The position numbers and the translations under genes are program-made. From NCBI RefSeq assembly GCF_003668555.1, contig NZ_RCWN01000001.1, forward strand, positions 806,001-870,000: 64,000 nucleotides of DNA, given 5' to 3'. The notes under the pieces were generated by a model that was not told where the DNA came from, ran no database searches, and worked only from the letters and a program-made list of their open reading frames with translations. The DNA comes from Notoacmeibacter ruber (GTDB lineage: Bacteria; Pseudomonadota; Alphaproteobacteria; Rhizobiales; Rhizobiaceae). Shown piece by piece: positions 30,285 to 38,607 of the stretch (position 1 is its first letter; each line of letters opens with the position of its first letter).

Positions 30285-31046
30285 TCAGTAACCTGCCTGA
30301 ACGGCATTGCTCTCGCCGCCTTCGGCGATGGCAATGAGATCGGTCAAAAGGCTGGATGCGCCGATGCGGAACGTCTTTGGCGAAATCCAGTCTTCGCCCA
30401 TCTTCTCCGAGGCCAGATCGGCATAAGCCTTGGCATCGGCGAAGCTGCGCACACCGCCAGACACCTTGAGGCCGCCACGGCCATTGGCCGCGATGGCGTC
30501 GAGCAGCGCGTCCGCCGCTTCCATCGTGGCTCCGGTCTTTACCTTGCCGGTCGACGTCTTGACGAAGTCTGCCCCGCCGGAAAGCGCCGCGCCTGCCAGA
30601 AGCTGCATGTCGTCCGTATCGTCCAACATGCCGGTTTCGAGAATGGCTTTCACCGGCAGGCCGCCTGCGGCCTCTTTCACCTTGCGAACCGCATAGGTGA
30701 TCGCATGCGGATCTTCCGGCCCGCGCTGATAGTCGACCACCATATCGATTTCCGTCGCTCCCCCGGCGAGAGCCAGTCCGATCTCGTGGCGGGTGTCCTC
30801 CCAAGGCTGCTGGCCGCCGGGAAAGTCCACCACTGTTGCAATATGGATGTGCGAACCACGAAGAGCCGTGGCGCAACGCCGGACATGGTCCGGCCAGACG
30901 CAGACAGCTGCGACCTGGCCGTACGAAGTGCGCGCCTTCTCCAGGAGCGCATCCACCTTGTCGGCGGACCGGTCATCGGACAATTCTGTCAGATCGAGGC
31001 AGCCGATCAGTTTGCGCGCATACTCGGCGTCGGAAGGTTGGGTCAT
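30285..31046 (-). CDS. deoC: Deoxyribose-phosphate aldolase
   Basis: 253 aa. Cleaves 2-deoxyribose-5-phosphate to acetaldehyde and glyceraldehyde-3-phosphate. Schiff-base lysine K163 in DFVKTSTGK, second active-site lysine K194 in GGLKVSGGVR, and the aspartate D101 in EIDMVV. The ATG at 31046 has AGGA at a 6-base spacing; an ATG at 31067, directly after the cdd stop, is the alternative. No deoB-type phosphopentomutase is in the window, so the link from deoxyribose-1-phosphate must be encoded elsewhere. Confidence 0.95.
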   Translation of the reverse strand: MTQPSDAEYARKLIGCLDLTELSDDRSADKVDALLEKARTSYGQVAAVCVWPDHVRRCATALRGSHIHIATVVDFPGGQQPWEDTRHEIGLALAGGATEIDMVVDYQRGPEDPHAITYAVRKVKEAAGGLPVKAILETGMLDDTDDMQLLAGAALSGGADFVKTSTGKVKTGATMEAADALLDAIAANGRGGLKVSGGVRSFADAKAYADLASEKMGEDWISPKTFRIGASSLLTDLIAIAEGGESNAVQAGY

Positions 31047-31067
31047 TTGTCGTCCTGTTCGTAACAT

Positions 31068-31472
31068 CTATTTCGGCGGCAAATCGGAGAAGGCGAGTGG
31101 CAGCAGATCGTTCAGTGTTACGGTCTCCACTACGCCATTCTGGTCACAAAGGTGGACAGCCGTTTCGGGGCTGCCGAATTCCCTCAGTCTCTGTCGGCAA
31201 CCGCCACACGGTGTGATGCGATCCTTGAGCGGGGCGACAACGGCCACTTCATTCAGGCAGCCCGGTTCCGAATAGCCTGCCATGACCATATGCGCGAGTG
31301 CCGACGTTTCAGCGCACCAGCCTTCTGGGAAGGCCACGTTTTCCATATTCGCGCCGCTGAAGGTGGCGCCGTCCTTGGTGCGCAGCGCGGCGCCCACGGC
31401 GAAGCCGGAATAAGGCGCATGCGCACGGGACAGCGCCTCGCGGGCGAGGCGGTATAGTTCGTCGGCTGCCAT
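31068..31472 (-). CDS. cdd: Cytidine deaminase
   Basis: 134-aa tetrameric-type cytidine/deoxycytidine deaminase. Zinc ligands C53, C89 and C92 with catalytic E55: GWCAETSALAHM and PCGGCRQ. It turns (deoxy)cytidine into (deoxy)uridine, feeding DeoA and Upp. The ATG is at the stop of the upstream permease (TGATATG), so the two are translationally linked. Confidence 0.96.
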   Translation of the reverse strand: MAADELYRLAREALSRAHAPYSGFAVGAALRTKDGATFSGANMENVAFPEGWCAETSALAHMVMAGYSEPGCLNEVAVVAPLKDRITPCGGCRQRLREFGSPETAVHLCDQNGVVETVTLNDLLPLAFSDLPPK

Positions 31473-31473
31473 A

Positions 31474-32442
31474 TCAGCGTTCCTTGGTGTAGGGCACGCC
31501 ACCGGCGCGCGGCGGGTCCGCCCGACCGATGAAGCCAGCAAGGAGAACCACGGTCAGCACATAGGGCAGGGCCTGAATGAACTGAACCGGCACACGCCCG
31601 ATCATTGGCAGAATGACGCCTTGCAGACGGATCGCGCTGGCGTCGAGAAAGCCGAAGAGAAGGCAGGCGAACATGACGGGAACCGGCCGCCATTTGGCGA
31701 AGATCAGCGCCGCGAGCGCGATATAGCCTTTGCCGGCAGTCATGTTGTTGTTGAAGCCGCCGGACTGGGCGATGGCAAGATAGGTGCCGGCGACGCCACA
31801 GAGTGCCCCGCAGATGATCACGGCTTGATAGCGCAACCAGGTGACTGAAATGCCCGCCGTATCGACGGCGGCAGGATTTTCGCCGACGGCTCGAAGACGA
31901 AGGCCGAAGCGCGTCCGGAAAAGCACCCACCAGGTCAGCGGCACCATGGCGAAGGCGACATAGACCAGAAGGGAGTGCCCGAGCACGAGTTCGGAGACGA
32001 TCGGGCCAAGGACGGGGATATCACGAAGTTCGGCGGCGAAATTCGGCTCGCTGCCCAGGAATCGCTGTTCCGTGGCAAGCTGCGGTGTGCGCCCGCCTTG
32101 TCCGAACCACGCTTGGCCAAGCAGGATGGTCGCGCCGGCTGCCACGAAGTTGAGCGCGACACCGGAAACGATCTGGTTTCCGCGTGCCGTGATCGACGCA
32201 AAGCCGTGAACAAGGCCGAACAGGACCGACACGATAACGCCGAGGAAAAGCCCGGCATAGGCTGATCCCGTGACGGATGCGCCGGCTCCAGCCGCAAAGG
32301 CGGCCGCCAGCATCTTGCCTTCCAACCCGATGTCGAAGACGCCGGCGCGCTCCGAATAGAGGCCGGCAAGAGCCGCCAGCAGGAGCGGCGTCGACAGGCG
32401 GAGAGTGGAATCGAGGATCAGAAGCGTTGCGTTGAAATCCAT
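31474..32442 (-). CDS. Nucleoside ABC transporter permease 2 (BmpC/NupQ type)
   Basis: 322 aa, about eight to nine hydrophobic helices, of the branched-chain/ribose-type permease family that partners BMP binding proteins. Typical parts are GVFDIGLEGKMLAAAF near the N-terminus and the cytoplasmic coupling loop GLRLRAVGENPAAVDTAGI. The frame is open far upstream within the previous gene; the real start is the ATG at 32442, which overlaps the first permease stop as TGATG. Substrates are inferred to be (deoxy)nucleosides from cdd, deoC and deoA downstream. Confidence 0.93.
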   Translation of the reverse strand: MDFNATLLILDSTLRLSTPLLLAALAGLYSERAGVFDIGLEGKMLAAAFAAGAGASVTGSAYAGLFLGVIVSVLFGLVHGFASITARGNQIVSGVALNFVAAGATILLGQAWFGQGGRTPQLATEQRFLGSEPNFAAELRDIPVLGPIVSELVLGHSLLVYVAFAMVPLTWWVLFRTRFGLRLRAVGENPAAVDTAGISVTWLRYQAVIICGALCGVAGTYLAIAQSGGFNNNMTAGKGYIALAALIFAKWRPVPVMFACLLFGFLDASAIRLQGVILPMIGRVPVQFIQALPYVLTVVLLAGFIGRADPPRAGGVPYTKER

Positions 32443-33566
32443 CACGCGGCTCCCTCGGTTTCCGGCGCCACGCCGCGGCGATGCATTGTGGAAAAGAGCC
32501 GGGAGAGTTGCGGCCGGAACATATTTTCCAATGCCCCCGCGAAGAGAATGACAAGGCCCTGGATCACCACGATCATGTCCCGTGTGATGGTCGGCATGTC
32601 GAAGGCCAGTTCCGCGCCGCCCTGATAGAGCATGCCGAACAGGATCGATGCCAGAACGATGCCGAAGGGGTGATTGCGGCCCATCAGCGCCACGGCGATG
32701 CCGACGAAGCCCGCGCCCTGCACGATATCGAGCGTCAGGCGGTGAAGGTCGCCCATGACGGGGTTCAGCGCCATCAGGCCGGCAAGGCCACCGGAAATCA
32801 TCATCGCGATCACGATGGTGCGCGCCGGATTGATGCCGGCATATTTCGCGGCGGAGGGCGATAGGCCCATGGTGCGGATGCTGTAGCCGAAGCGGGTTCG
32901 CCAGATCAGCAGCCAGACGAGAAAGCAGCAGAGAAGGGCCACGAAGAAGGATAGATTGAGCGGCGTGTTGCGAAGTCCCGCACCGAACAGGTTCAGAAGA
33001 CCCGTCAGCTTGGGCAGCCATCCGCCATCGGCGAAGACGGCGGTTTCGGGCGCCATCTGCCCCGTTGGACGCAGCCAGTCGACGAGCAGCCAGTTCATCA
33101 GAGAAGCCGCGATGAAATTGAACATGATCGTTGTGATGACGATGTGACTGCCGCGTTTGGCCTGAAGATATCCCGGCAGAAAGCCCCACGCGGCACCGAA
33201 GGCAGCGCCCATCGCGATGGCGGCGGGCAGGACCAGCCACCAGGGCACATAGGCCCCTAGCCAAAGGCAGGCGAGCGCAACCCCGAGGCCGCCGACAAGC
33301 GCCTGCCCTTCCGCGCCGATGTTGAAGAGGCCGCAATGATAGGCCACGGCGACGGCAAGGCCGGTGAAGATGAAGTTGGTGGCGTAGAAGAGCGTAAAAC
33401 CGATCCCCCGCGCCGATCCGAATGCGCCGTCCACCATGAGCCATGCGGCCCGAAGCGGGTTCTCGCCGATGGCGACGACCACGAGGCCGGAGACCACGAA
33501 GGCGACCAGCAGATTGATAGCCGGCAGCAGAAAATAATTGACCCAGGGCGGCAGAGTGTTTGTCAC
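32442..33566 (-). CDS. Nucleoside ABC transporter permease 1 (BmpB/NupP type)
   Basis: 374 aa, about ten hydrophobic helices. GLFNIGAEGQALVGGLG and the coupling loop GYSIRTMGLSPSAAKYAGI are characteristic of the first permease of BMP-type nucleoside importers. It starts with GTG overlapping the stop of the GIY-YIG gene (GTGA). The start codon gives an N-terminus that fits the family (PPWVNYFLLPAINLLVAFVV), so the GIY-YIG gene has not truncated it. Confidence 0.93.
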   Translation of the reverse strand: MTNTLPPWVNYFLLPAINLLVAFVVSGLVVVAIGENPLRAAWLMVDGAFGSARGIGFTLFYATNFIFTGLAVAVAYHCGLFNIGAEGQALVGGLGVALACLWLGAYVPWWLVLPAAIAMGAAFGAAWGFLPGYLQAKRGSHIVITTIMFNFIAASLMNWLLVDWLRPTGQMAPETAVFADGGWLPKLTGLLNLFGAGLRNTPLNLSFFVALLCCFLVWLLIWRTRFGYSIRTMGLSPSAAKYAGINPARTIVIAMMISGGLAGLMALNPVMGDLHRLTLDIVQGAGFVGIAVALMGRNHPFGIVLASILFGMLYQGGAELAFDMPTITRDMIVVIQGLVILFAGALENMFRPQLSRLFSTMHRRGVAPETEGAA

Positions 33567-34475
33567 GTGTCTGCTCTCATTTCCGCACTACTTGTTTCGT
33601 ACTCTTTGAGTGTTTGGCCGGTCGCTTTGACAATCCAGGAGTTTCGGCCATTGTCACTTCTGCCGTAGATCACGGCCGATGCGGCGCTAGGGCTTGAGAA
33701 GGCATGGTTTTTTTTGAAGACGAGCCAGCCCTCACTCTCGCAAAGAGTACCATTCCCAATTAAAGCCTTGCGAAGTTCGCTATACTGATCCGAAGCATAT
33801 GACGGGTCGAGCTTGGCTTTGGATCCAGCGAGAACGACCGTTTCGCCGTCGAGCTGAATGGCCTCGGCTTCCATACCCATTCTCCCTCTCCGAAGATAAA
33901 GAGCGATACCGCTCGGGGCTCGTAACTCAGCAGCTTGGCTATGGCTCTGGGAAAGAGCTGGTCTCAGTGTATCGAAGCCAAGAACTGGCAGGATGATCTT
34001 TATCTGCTCGATAAAGAATTCCATGTCCGAAATATCGGCTTCCGGCAGTCGTCCCGCTGGCGGCTCATTGGCGTTTAAAACGTTTGACCGACCGGCGTTT
34101 CTGGCGATCTCTGCCAACCGGCGTTCAAGGTAGCGTGAGTGCGCCTTGGTGAGGTTGAAGTCCTTGCTGACAATTATGCAAAAGCGCTCGAAGAAGTCCT
34201 TGCCATCATCTTTTGCATGCTGACTGATCCGGCGTCCCACATCGTCCGCTTCTCCAACGTAAACGTCTCTCATCGCTCCAATTTGGGTCACGTCGCCAAA
34301 TAGGAAGTAGACCCCTGTTTTTCTTGCATCCTCACGGGACAGAACATCGGTCAGGCGATCACGTGGCGCCGCAATGACGATGCCCGTCCAATTGATGATT
34401 TCGGCGGTGACCACGCCAGAAGCGCTTCCATCAACCAGGTAGAGACGAACCTGCCGCCCGCTTGCGATGGTCACG
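33562..34475. repeat. 6-bp direct repeat bounding the GIY-YIG gene
   Basis: GTCACG (plus strand) occurs at 33562-33567 and 34470-34475, 908 bp apart, each copy covering a stop/start overlap. Removing one copy plus the interval would join the ATPase TGA directly to the permease GTG in a GTGA overlap with no other change. At this length chance is possible, since four of the six bases are the common GTGA junction. Confidence 0.5.
33563..34474 (-). CDS. GIY-YIG nuclease-domain protein with DUF4357, inserted in a transporter operon
   Basis: 303 aa. Residues about 1-45 form a conserved lead-in (VRLYLVDGSASGVVTAEI; NWTGIVIAAPR), 52-130 a GIY-YIG-like domain with GVY at 54-56, YVG at 72-74, arginines R81/R82 and a candidate catalytic glutamate E117 in RYLERRL, and 235-295 a DUF4357 domain (HAFSSPSAASAVIYGRSDNG). 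The family is widespread but has no settled role. It lies between the ATPase and permease genes of a nucleoside importer, joined by GTGA overlaps at both ends. Two sampled 60-base lines count 50% and 53% GC against 75% in a nearby permease line, which suggests acquisition. Nuclease activity is inferred only. Confidence 0.85.
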   Translation of the reverse strand: MTIASGRQVRLYLVDGSASGVVTAEIINWTGIVIAAPRDRLTDVLSREDARKTGVYFLFGDVTQIGAMRDVYVGEADDVGRRISQHAKDDGKDFFERFCIIVSKDFNLTKAHSRYLERRLAEIARNAGRSNVLNANEPPAGRLPEADISDMEFFIEQIKIILPVLGFDTLRPALSQSHSQAAELRAPSGIALYLRRGRMGMEAEAIQLDGETVVLAGSKAKLDPSYASDQYSELRKALIGNGTLCESEGWLVFKKNHAFSSPSAASAVIYGRSDNGRNSWIVKATGQTLKEYETSSAEMRADT

Positions 34476-36102
34476 GCCGTTCTCCGGGAATCTGGGTTTC
34501 GGCAGGCGGTTGGCCGGGCGCGATATCGACCATGGCCGGGTCAGGCTCCTGATGATGCGAGCCGCCATCGGTCACGCCGGCCATCAAGAGGCCAAGTTCG
34601 GCTTCCGTGGTATTGGCATCACGCTCGCCGACCACCTTGCCATCGAACATGACGAGGATACGATCTGAGAGCGCGCGTATCTCGTCCAGCTCCACGGAAA
34701 CCAGCAAAATCGCCTTGCCGGCATCGCGCATCTCGACGATCCGGCGATGGATGAACTCGATTGCGCCCACGTCCACCCCGCGCGTCGGCTGGCCGATCAA
34801 CAGGACATCGGGATCGCGCTCCATTTCGCGGGCCAGCACAATCTTCTGCTGATTGCCGCCGGAGAAGTTGGCGGTCTTCAGCCGGCAATCGGGGGGACGG
34901 ATATCGTATTGCTCGATGCGCTCTTTCGCGTGAGCGCGTATCGCGTCGATGGAGAGGAATGGGCCTTTTCCGAAGGCAGGATTGGTGTGGTAGCCCAAAA
35001 TGGCGTTTTCATTCTCTTCGAATGGCAGCACCAGCCCCATATGGTGGCGGTCTTCCGGAACATGTCCGAGCCCATCCATTCTCAAGGACGCCGGATCGAG
35101 CTTGTCATAATCCAGCGTCTTGCCATTGAGTTCGATCGCGCCGGATTTCGGGCGGCGGATACCGGCCACAGTCTCGATCAGGTGAGACTGGCCATTGCCG
35201 GCGACGCCGGCGATGCCGACGATCTCGCCGGCGCGGACCTCCAGGCTGACATTCTTGACCATCGGCACCTTGCGGCTGTCGACAACTGTCAAATCGCGGA
35301 TCGCCAGCTTTACCGGCCCCGGCCTGGCCGGCTTTTTGTCGACCCGCAAAAGCACGCGCCGGCCTACCATCTTCTCGGCAATGGCCTCCACCGATGTTTG
35401 TGCCGTGAGTTGCGTATCGACGATCTGCCCTTGCCGCATCACCGAGACCATGTCCGTTACGGCCATGATTTCACGCAATTTGTGCGTGATGAGGATGACG
35501 GTTTTCCCCTCGTCGCGAAGCCGTTGCAGAATCTGGAAAAGGTGATCGGCTTCCGATGGCGTCAGAACGCCGGTTGGCTCGTCGAGAATGAGAATGTCAG
35601 CGCCGCGATAGAGCGCCTTGAGAATTTCCACCCTCTGCTGGAGACCGACGGGTAGATCCTCGATGACCGCATCGGGATCGACTTCGAGGGCATAGTCTTT
35701 TTCGAGCCGTTTGAGCTCGGCCCGCGCCTTGGCAATGCCGCCTGTAAGAAGCGCCGCTCCTTCCGCACCGAGCATGATGTTCTCGAGAACTGTAAAATTA
35801 TGCACCAGCATGAAGTGCTGATGCACCATGCCGATGCCCAGATCGATCGCCGCCTGGCTGTGCGGGATGGAGACAGTCTCGCCATCCACCTCGATCGTGC
35901 CGCTATCGGCCTGGTAAAAGCCGTAGAGGATGCTCATCAGGGTGGATTTGCCGGCGCCGTTCTCGCCGACGATGCCGTGGATCGACCCCTTCCGGACGGT
36001 AAGATGAATATCGTGGTTGGCTTTGACCGGTCCGAAACTTTTCGAAATGCCGGAAAGGCGGATAGCCGGTCGGGCTTGGCCCTCTGTGCCGGTGTCCCTC
36101 AT
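34471..36102 (-). CDS. Nucleoside ABC transporter ATP-binding protein (two-domain)
   Basis: 543 aa with two ABC domains, the layout of sugar/nucleoside importers. Domain 1 (about 13-250): Walker A GENGAGKST, Walker B ILILDEPT; its signature position reads LPVGLQQRVEI. Domain 2 (about 270-510): degenerate P-loop GVAGNGQSH, signature FSGGNQQKIVLARE, and VLLIGQPTRGVD as Walker B. The ATG at 36102 was chosen because the longer frame to 36225 runs through the terminator hairpin and is not family-like. The C-terminal tail (about 30 residues rich in Pro/Glu) ends in the GTGA overlap with the GIY-YIG gene. Confidence 0.94.
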   Translation of the reverse strand: MRDTGTEGQARPAIRLSGISKSFGPVKANHDIHLTVRKGSIHGIVGENGAGKSTLMSILYGFYQADSGTIEVDGETVSIPHSQAAIDLGIGMVHQHFMLVHNFTVLENIMLGAEGAALLTGGIAKARAELKRLEKDYALEVDPDAVIEDLPVGLQQRVEILKALYRGADILILDEPTGVLTPSEADHLFQILQRLRDEGKTVILITHKLREIMAVTDMVSVMRQGQIVDTQLTAQTSVEAIAEKMVGRRVLLRVDKKPARPGPVKLAIRDLTVVDSRKVPMVKNVSLEVRAGEIVGIAGVAGNGQSHLIETVAGIRRPKSGAIELNGKTLDYDKLDPASLRMDGLGHVPEDRHHMGLVLPFEENENAILGYHTNPAFGKGPFLSIDAIRAHAKERIEQYDIRPPDCRLKTANFSGGNQQKIVLAREMERDPDVLLIGQPTRGVDVGAIEFIHRRIVEMRDAGKAILLVSVELDEIRALSDRILVMFDGKVVGERDANTTEAELGLLMAGVTDGGSHHQEPDPAMVDIAPGQPPAETQIPGERP

Positions 36103-36140
36103 CGTCGATGTGATCCTGAAATCATACTTTCTGATGGCGG

Positions 36141-36171
36141 AAAAAGGCCGGGGAGAAGCTGCTCCCCGGCC
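36141..36171 (-). terminator. Hairpin with T-run between BMP and ATPase genes
   Basis: A 10-bp perfect stem (GGCCGGGGAG/CTCCCCGGCC on the minus strand) is followed by TTTTT, just past the BMP gene stop. It is likely a partial terminator that lets the binding protein be made in excess over the membrane parts, a common arrangement in ABC operons. Confidence 0.8.
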
Positions 36172-36181
36172 ATCCGAACGA

Positions 36182-37165
36182 TCAGTATGGGCAGTTGCTG
36201 TCGGCCATGTAGTCGTGGACTTCAAGCTCGCCGGACGCGATCTTGGCCTTGGCCGCGTCCACGGCTTCCATCATCTCGGGTGTCACGACGTCCTTGTTGT
36301 TCTCGTCCATCGCAACGCCGACGCCATCTTCCTTCACGCCGAGCGCGACGATACCGGTGTCGAACTCACCGGATTCGGCCTCCGTAAACGCGTCGAAAAC
36401 CGCATTGTCCACGCGCTTGATCATGGATGTCAGCATATTGCCGGGATGAAGCATGTTCTGGTTGGAATCCACGCCGATGCCGAGTTTGCCCGCGTCGGCT
36501 GCGGCCTGCAATACGCCGATGCCCGTGCCGCCGGCGGCGTGGAAGATCACATCCGCACCACTTTCGATCTGGCTCTTGGCCAATTCGCCACCCTTGACCG
36601 GATCGCCCCAGGCCGCCGGGGTCGTGCCGGTCATGTTCTCGATCACTTCGGCGTCCTCATTGAAACTCTTGACGCCGCCCTTGTAGCCGCATGCGAATTT
36701 GCGGATCAGCGGAATATCCATGCCGCCGACAAAGCCGACCTTGTTGGATTCAGAGGCCATCGCAGCCATGATGCCGGCGAGATAAGAGCCCTCATGCTCC
36801 TTGAAGACGATCGAGCGGACATTCGGTTGATCGACGACGGAATCGATGATGGCGAAGTCCGTGTCCGGAAATTCCTGTGCGACCTCTTCAATGGCCGCCT
36901 GCTGGCTGAAGCCGATCGCGACGATCGGGTTGTTGCCGTCCTCTGCAAAGCGGCGCAGCGCCTGTCCGCGCTGCTGCTCGTTCTGCACCTCGAAATCGCG
37001 ATAGTCGTTGCCGGTTTCTTCCTTGTAGCGCTCGGCGCCGTTAAAAGCCGCTTCGTTGAACGATTTATCGTTCTTGCCACCCATGTCATAGACGAGAGCG
37101 GGCTCGGCCAAAGCCAGCGCCGTGGAAGCCATCAGCGTTGCGAGAGTAAGGATCGTACGTTTCAT
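36182..37165 (-). CDS. BMP-family nucleoside-binding periplasmic protein
   Basis: 327 aa. Signal peptide 1-20 (ILTLATLMASTALALA) without a lipobox cysteine, so a soluble periplasmic protein, unlike the lipoprotein PnrA/BmpA of Gram-positives and spirochaetes. Family features: VYDMGGKNDKSFNEAAFNG, FSQQAAIEEVAQEFPDTDFAIID, and AAGGTGIGVLQAA. It is the first gene of the operon. The ATG at 37165 follows AGGGAAACACCC; an ATG at 37186 lacks a ribosome-binding site. Confidence 0.95.
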   Translation of the reverse strand: MKRTILTLATLMASTALALAEPALVYDMGGKNDKSFNEAAFNGAERYKEETGNDYRDFEVQNEQQRGQALRRFAEDGNNPIVAIGFSQQAAIEEVAQEFPDTDFAIIDSVVDQPNVRSIVFKEHEGSYLAGIMAAMASESNKVGFVGGMDIPLIRKFACGYKGGVKSFNEDAEVIENMTGTTPAAWGDPVKGGELAKSQIESGADVIFHAAGGTGIGVLQAAADAGKLGIGVDSNQNMLHPGNMLTSMIKRVDNAVFDAFTEAESGEFDTGIVALGVKEDGVGVAMDENNKDVVTPEMMEAVDAAKAKIASGELEVHDYMADSNCPY

Positions 37166-37479
37166 GGGTGTTTCCCTGATCGACATTGTTATTTTTCGCA
37201 GGAGGCTTCTCCTGCCATGGATGACCGAGTTTGCGTTGCAGCCACCGGTAGCCCATTGATCCATCACCTTTACACAGTGACAGAAGCTTGACCATGGCGA
37301 AATCGCTCAGGGCCAATTAGGGAATAGTCGGTCGTTTTGCTGCGAGGCAAAATCACGCTTGGTGCAATCGCGATACGTGAAGTGAAGCCAGGGCGCTTCG
37401 CCTTGAACTGCCTATCGTCTATGGGATTGCCAGCCTATCGCCTCGCGTGAATCGATTTTCAAAAGGAGAAAGACAGACC
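37166..37479. promoter_or_regulatory. Divergent regulatory gap between the BMP operon and the DegT gene
   Basis: 314 bp without a gene. It holds an inverted repeat GCAGGAG-GCTT-CTCCTGC at 37198-37215, in the predicted leader of the BMP gene, which could be a transcript hairpin or an operator. No promoter can be named with confidence for either direction. Confidence 0.4.
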
Positions 37480-38607
37480 ATGTTGCCATTCATCGATCTT
37501 GCCGCACAACAAACCCGCATTCGCGAGCGGATCGATGCCGCTATCGGCGACGTATTGGATGGTGGCGCCTACGTCCTCGGACCGGCAGTCGATGCGTTCG
37601 AGGCGGAACTGGCTGCGTTTTGCGACGCCGAGCATGCGATCTCCTGCGCCAACGGCACCGACGCCCTTCTGCTGGCTCTAATGGCGCTGGAAGTCACGGC
37701 CGGCGATGCGGTTTTCGTACCGTCCTTCACCTTTGCCGCGACGGCGGAAGTCGTTCCCTGCCTTGGTGCGGTCCCCTATTTCGTCGACATCGATCCCGTC
37801 ACCTACAATATGGATCCGGAAAGCCTGAAACGGTGCATCGAGAAGGCTGCGCGGGACGGAATGCCGTTGAAAGCCGTCATTCCGGTCGACTTGTTCGGCC
37901 TACCCGCCGATATGGATGCGATCGAACCGATCGCGCGCGAAAACGGCATGGCGGTCATCTGCGATACGGCGCAGGGATTTGGCAGCCGGTATAATGGACG
38001 GATCGCTGGGGGCATGGGTGATTTGGCGACGACCTCCTTTTTCCCCGCCAAGCCTCTGGGCTGCTATGGCGATGGGGGCGCGATCACCACGAATAACGAA
38101 CAACTGGCGAAGACCCTTCGCTCGCTACGCAACCATGGTGCCGGCAACGATAAGTACGACAATGTGCATATCGGCATGAACAGCCGGCTGGACTCCATTC
38201 AGGCCGCCATTCTCTCGGTCAAACTGTCGATCTTCGCCGAGGAAATCGACATGCGGCAGGAGGTCGCCCAACGATATGCCGAAAGGCTTTCGGACTTCGT
38301 CACCGCCCCGACAGTCCCGGACGGCCTCGTTTCGACGTGGGCGCAATATACGGTTCGGCTGCCGGAGGGCACCGATCGTGCAGAGCTGCAGGCGAAGCTG
38401 CGTGAGGCCGGCGTCCCAACGGCCATCTATTATCCGATACCCCTGCATCGCCAGACGGCGTATCGCCATTGGCCGCACGATCCGGCCGGCATGGAAGCGA
38501 CGGATGCGGCAGCAAACGCGGTTCTCTCTCTGCCAATGCATCCATATCTCAAGGCCGAGGATCAGGATAAGGTCGCCGATGCGCTCAAAAAGGCCCTTTC
38601 GGCGTGA
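37480..38607 (+). CDS. DegT/DnrJ/EryC1/StrS-family aminotransferase
   Basis: 375-aa PLP-dependent sugar aminotransferase. Features: FIDLAAQQTRIRERID start, CANGTDALLLALMAL cofactor phosphate loop, D162 in ICDTAQGFGSR and the PLP lysine K191 in FFPAKPLGCYGDGG. The family transaminates keto-sugar nucleotides for surface polysaccharides or glycosides; the sequence is close in style to WlbE/Per-like enzymes, but the substrate cannot be read off. No glycosyltransferase or sugar-nucleotide dehydratase is nearby. An in-frame GTG at 37447 is an alternative, but AAGGAG precedes the chosen ATG. Confidence 0.9.
   Translation: MLPFIDLAAQQTRIRERIDAAIGDVLDGGAYVLGPAVDAFEAELAAFCDAEHAISCANGTDALLLALMALEVTAGDAVFVPSFTFAATAEVVPCLGAVPYFVDIDPVTYNMDPESLKRCIEKAARDGMPLKAVIPVDLFGLPADMDAIEPIARENGMAVICDTAQGFGSRYNGRIAGGMGDLATTSFFPAKPLGCYGDGGAITTNNEQLAKTLRSLRNHGAGNDKYDNVHIGMNSRLDSIQAAILSVKLSIFAEEIDMRQEVAQRYAERLSDFVTAPTVPDGLVSTWAQYTVRLPEGTDRAELQAKLREAGVPTAIYYPIPLHRQTAYRHWPHDPAGMEATDAAANAVLSLPMHPYLKAEDQDKVADALKKALSA

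Noticed and set aside
31474..33444. A single 656-residue reading of the second permease gene
   Set aside because: The extra N-terminal part is out of frame with the first permease, which is clearly coding; the real start is 32442.
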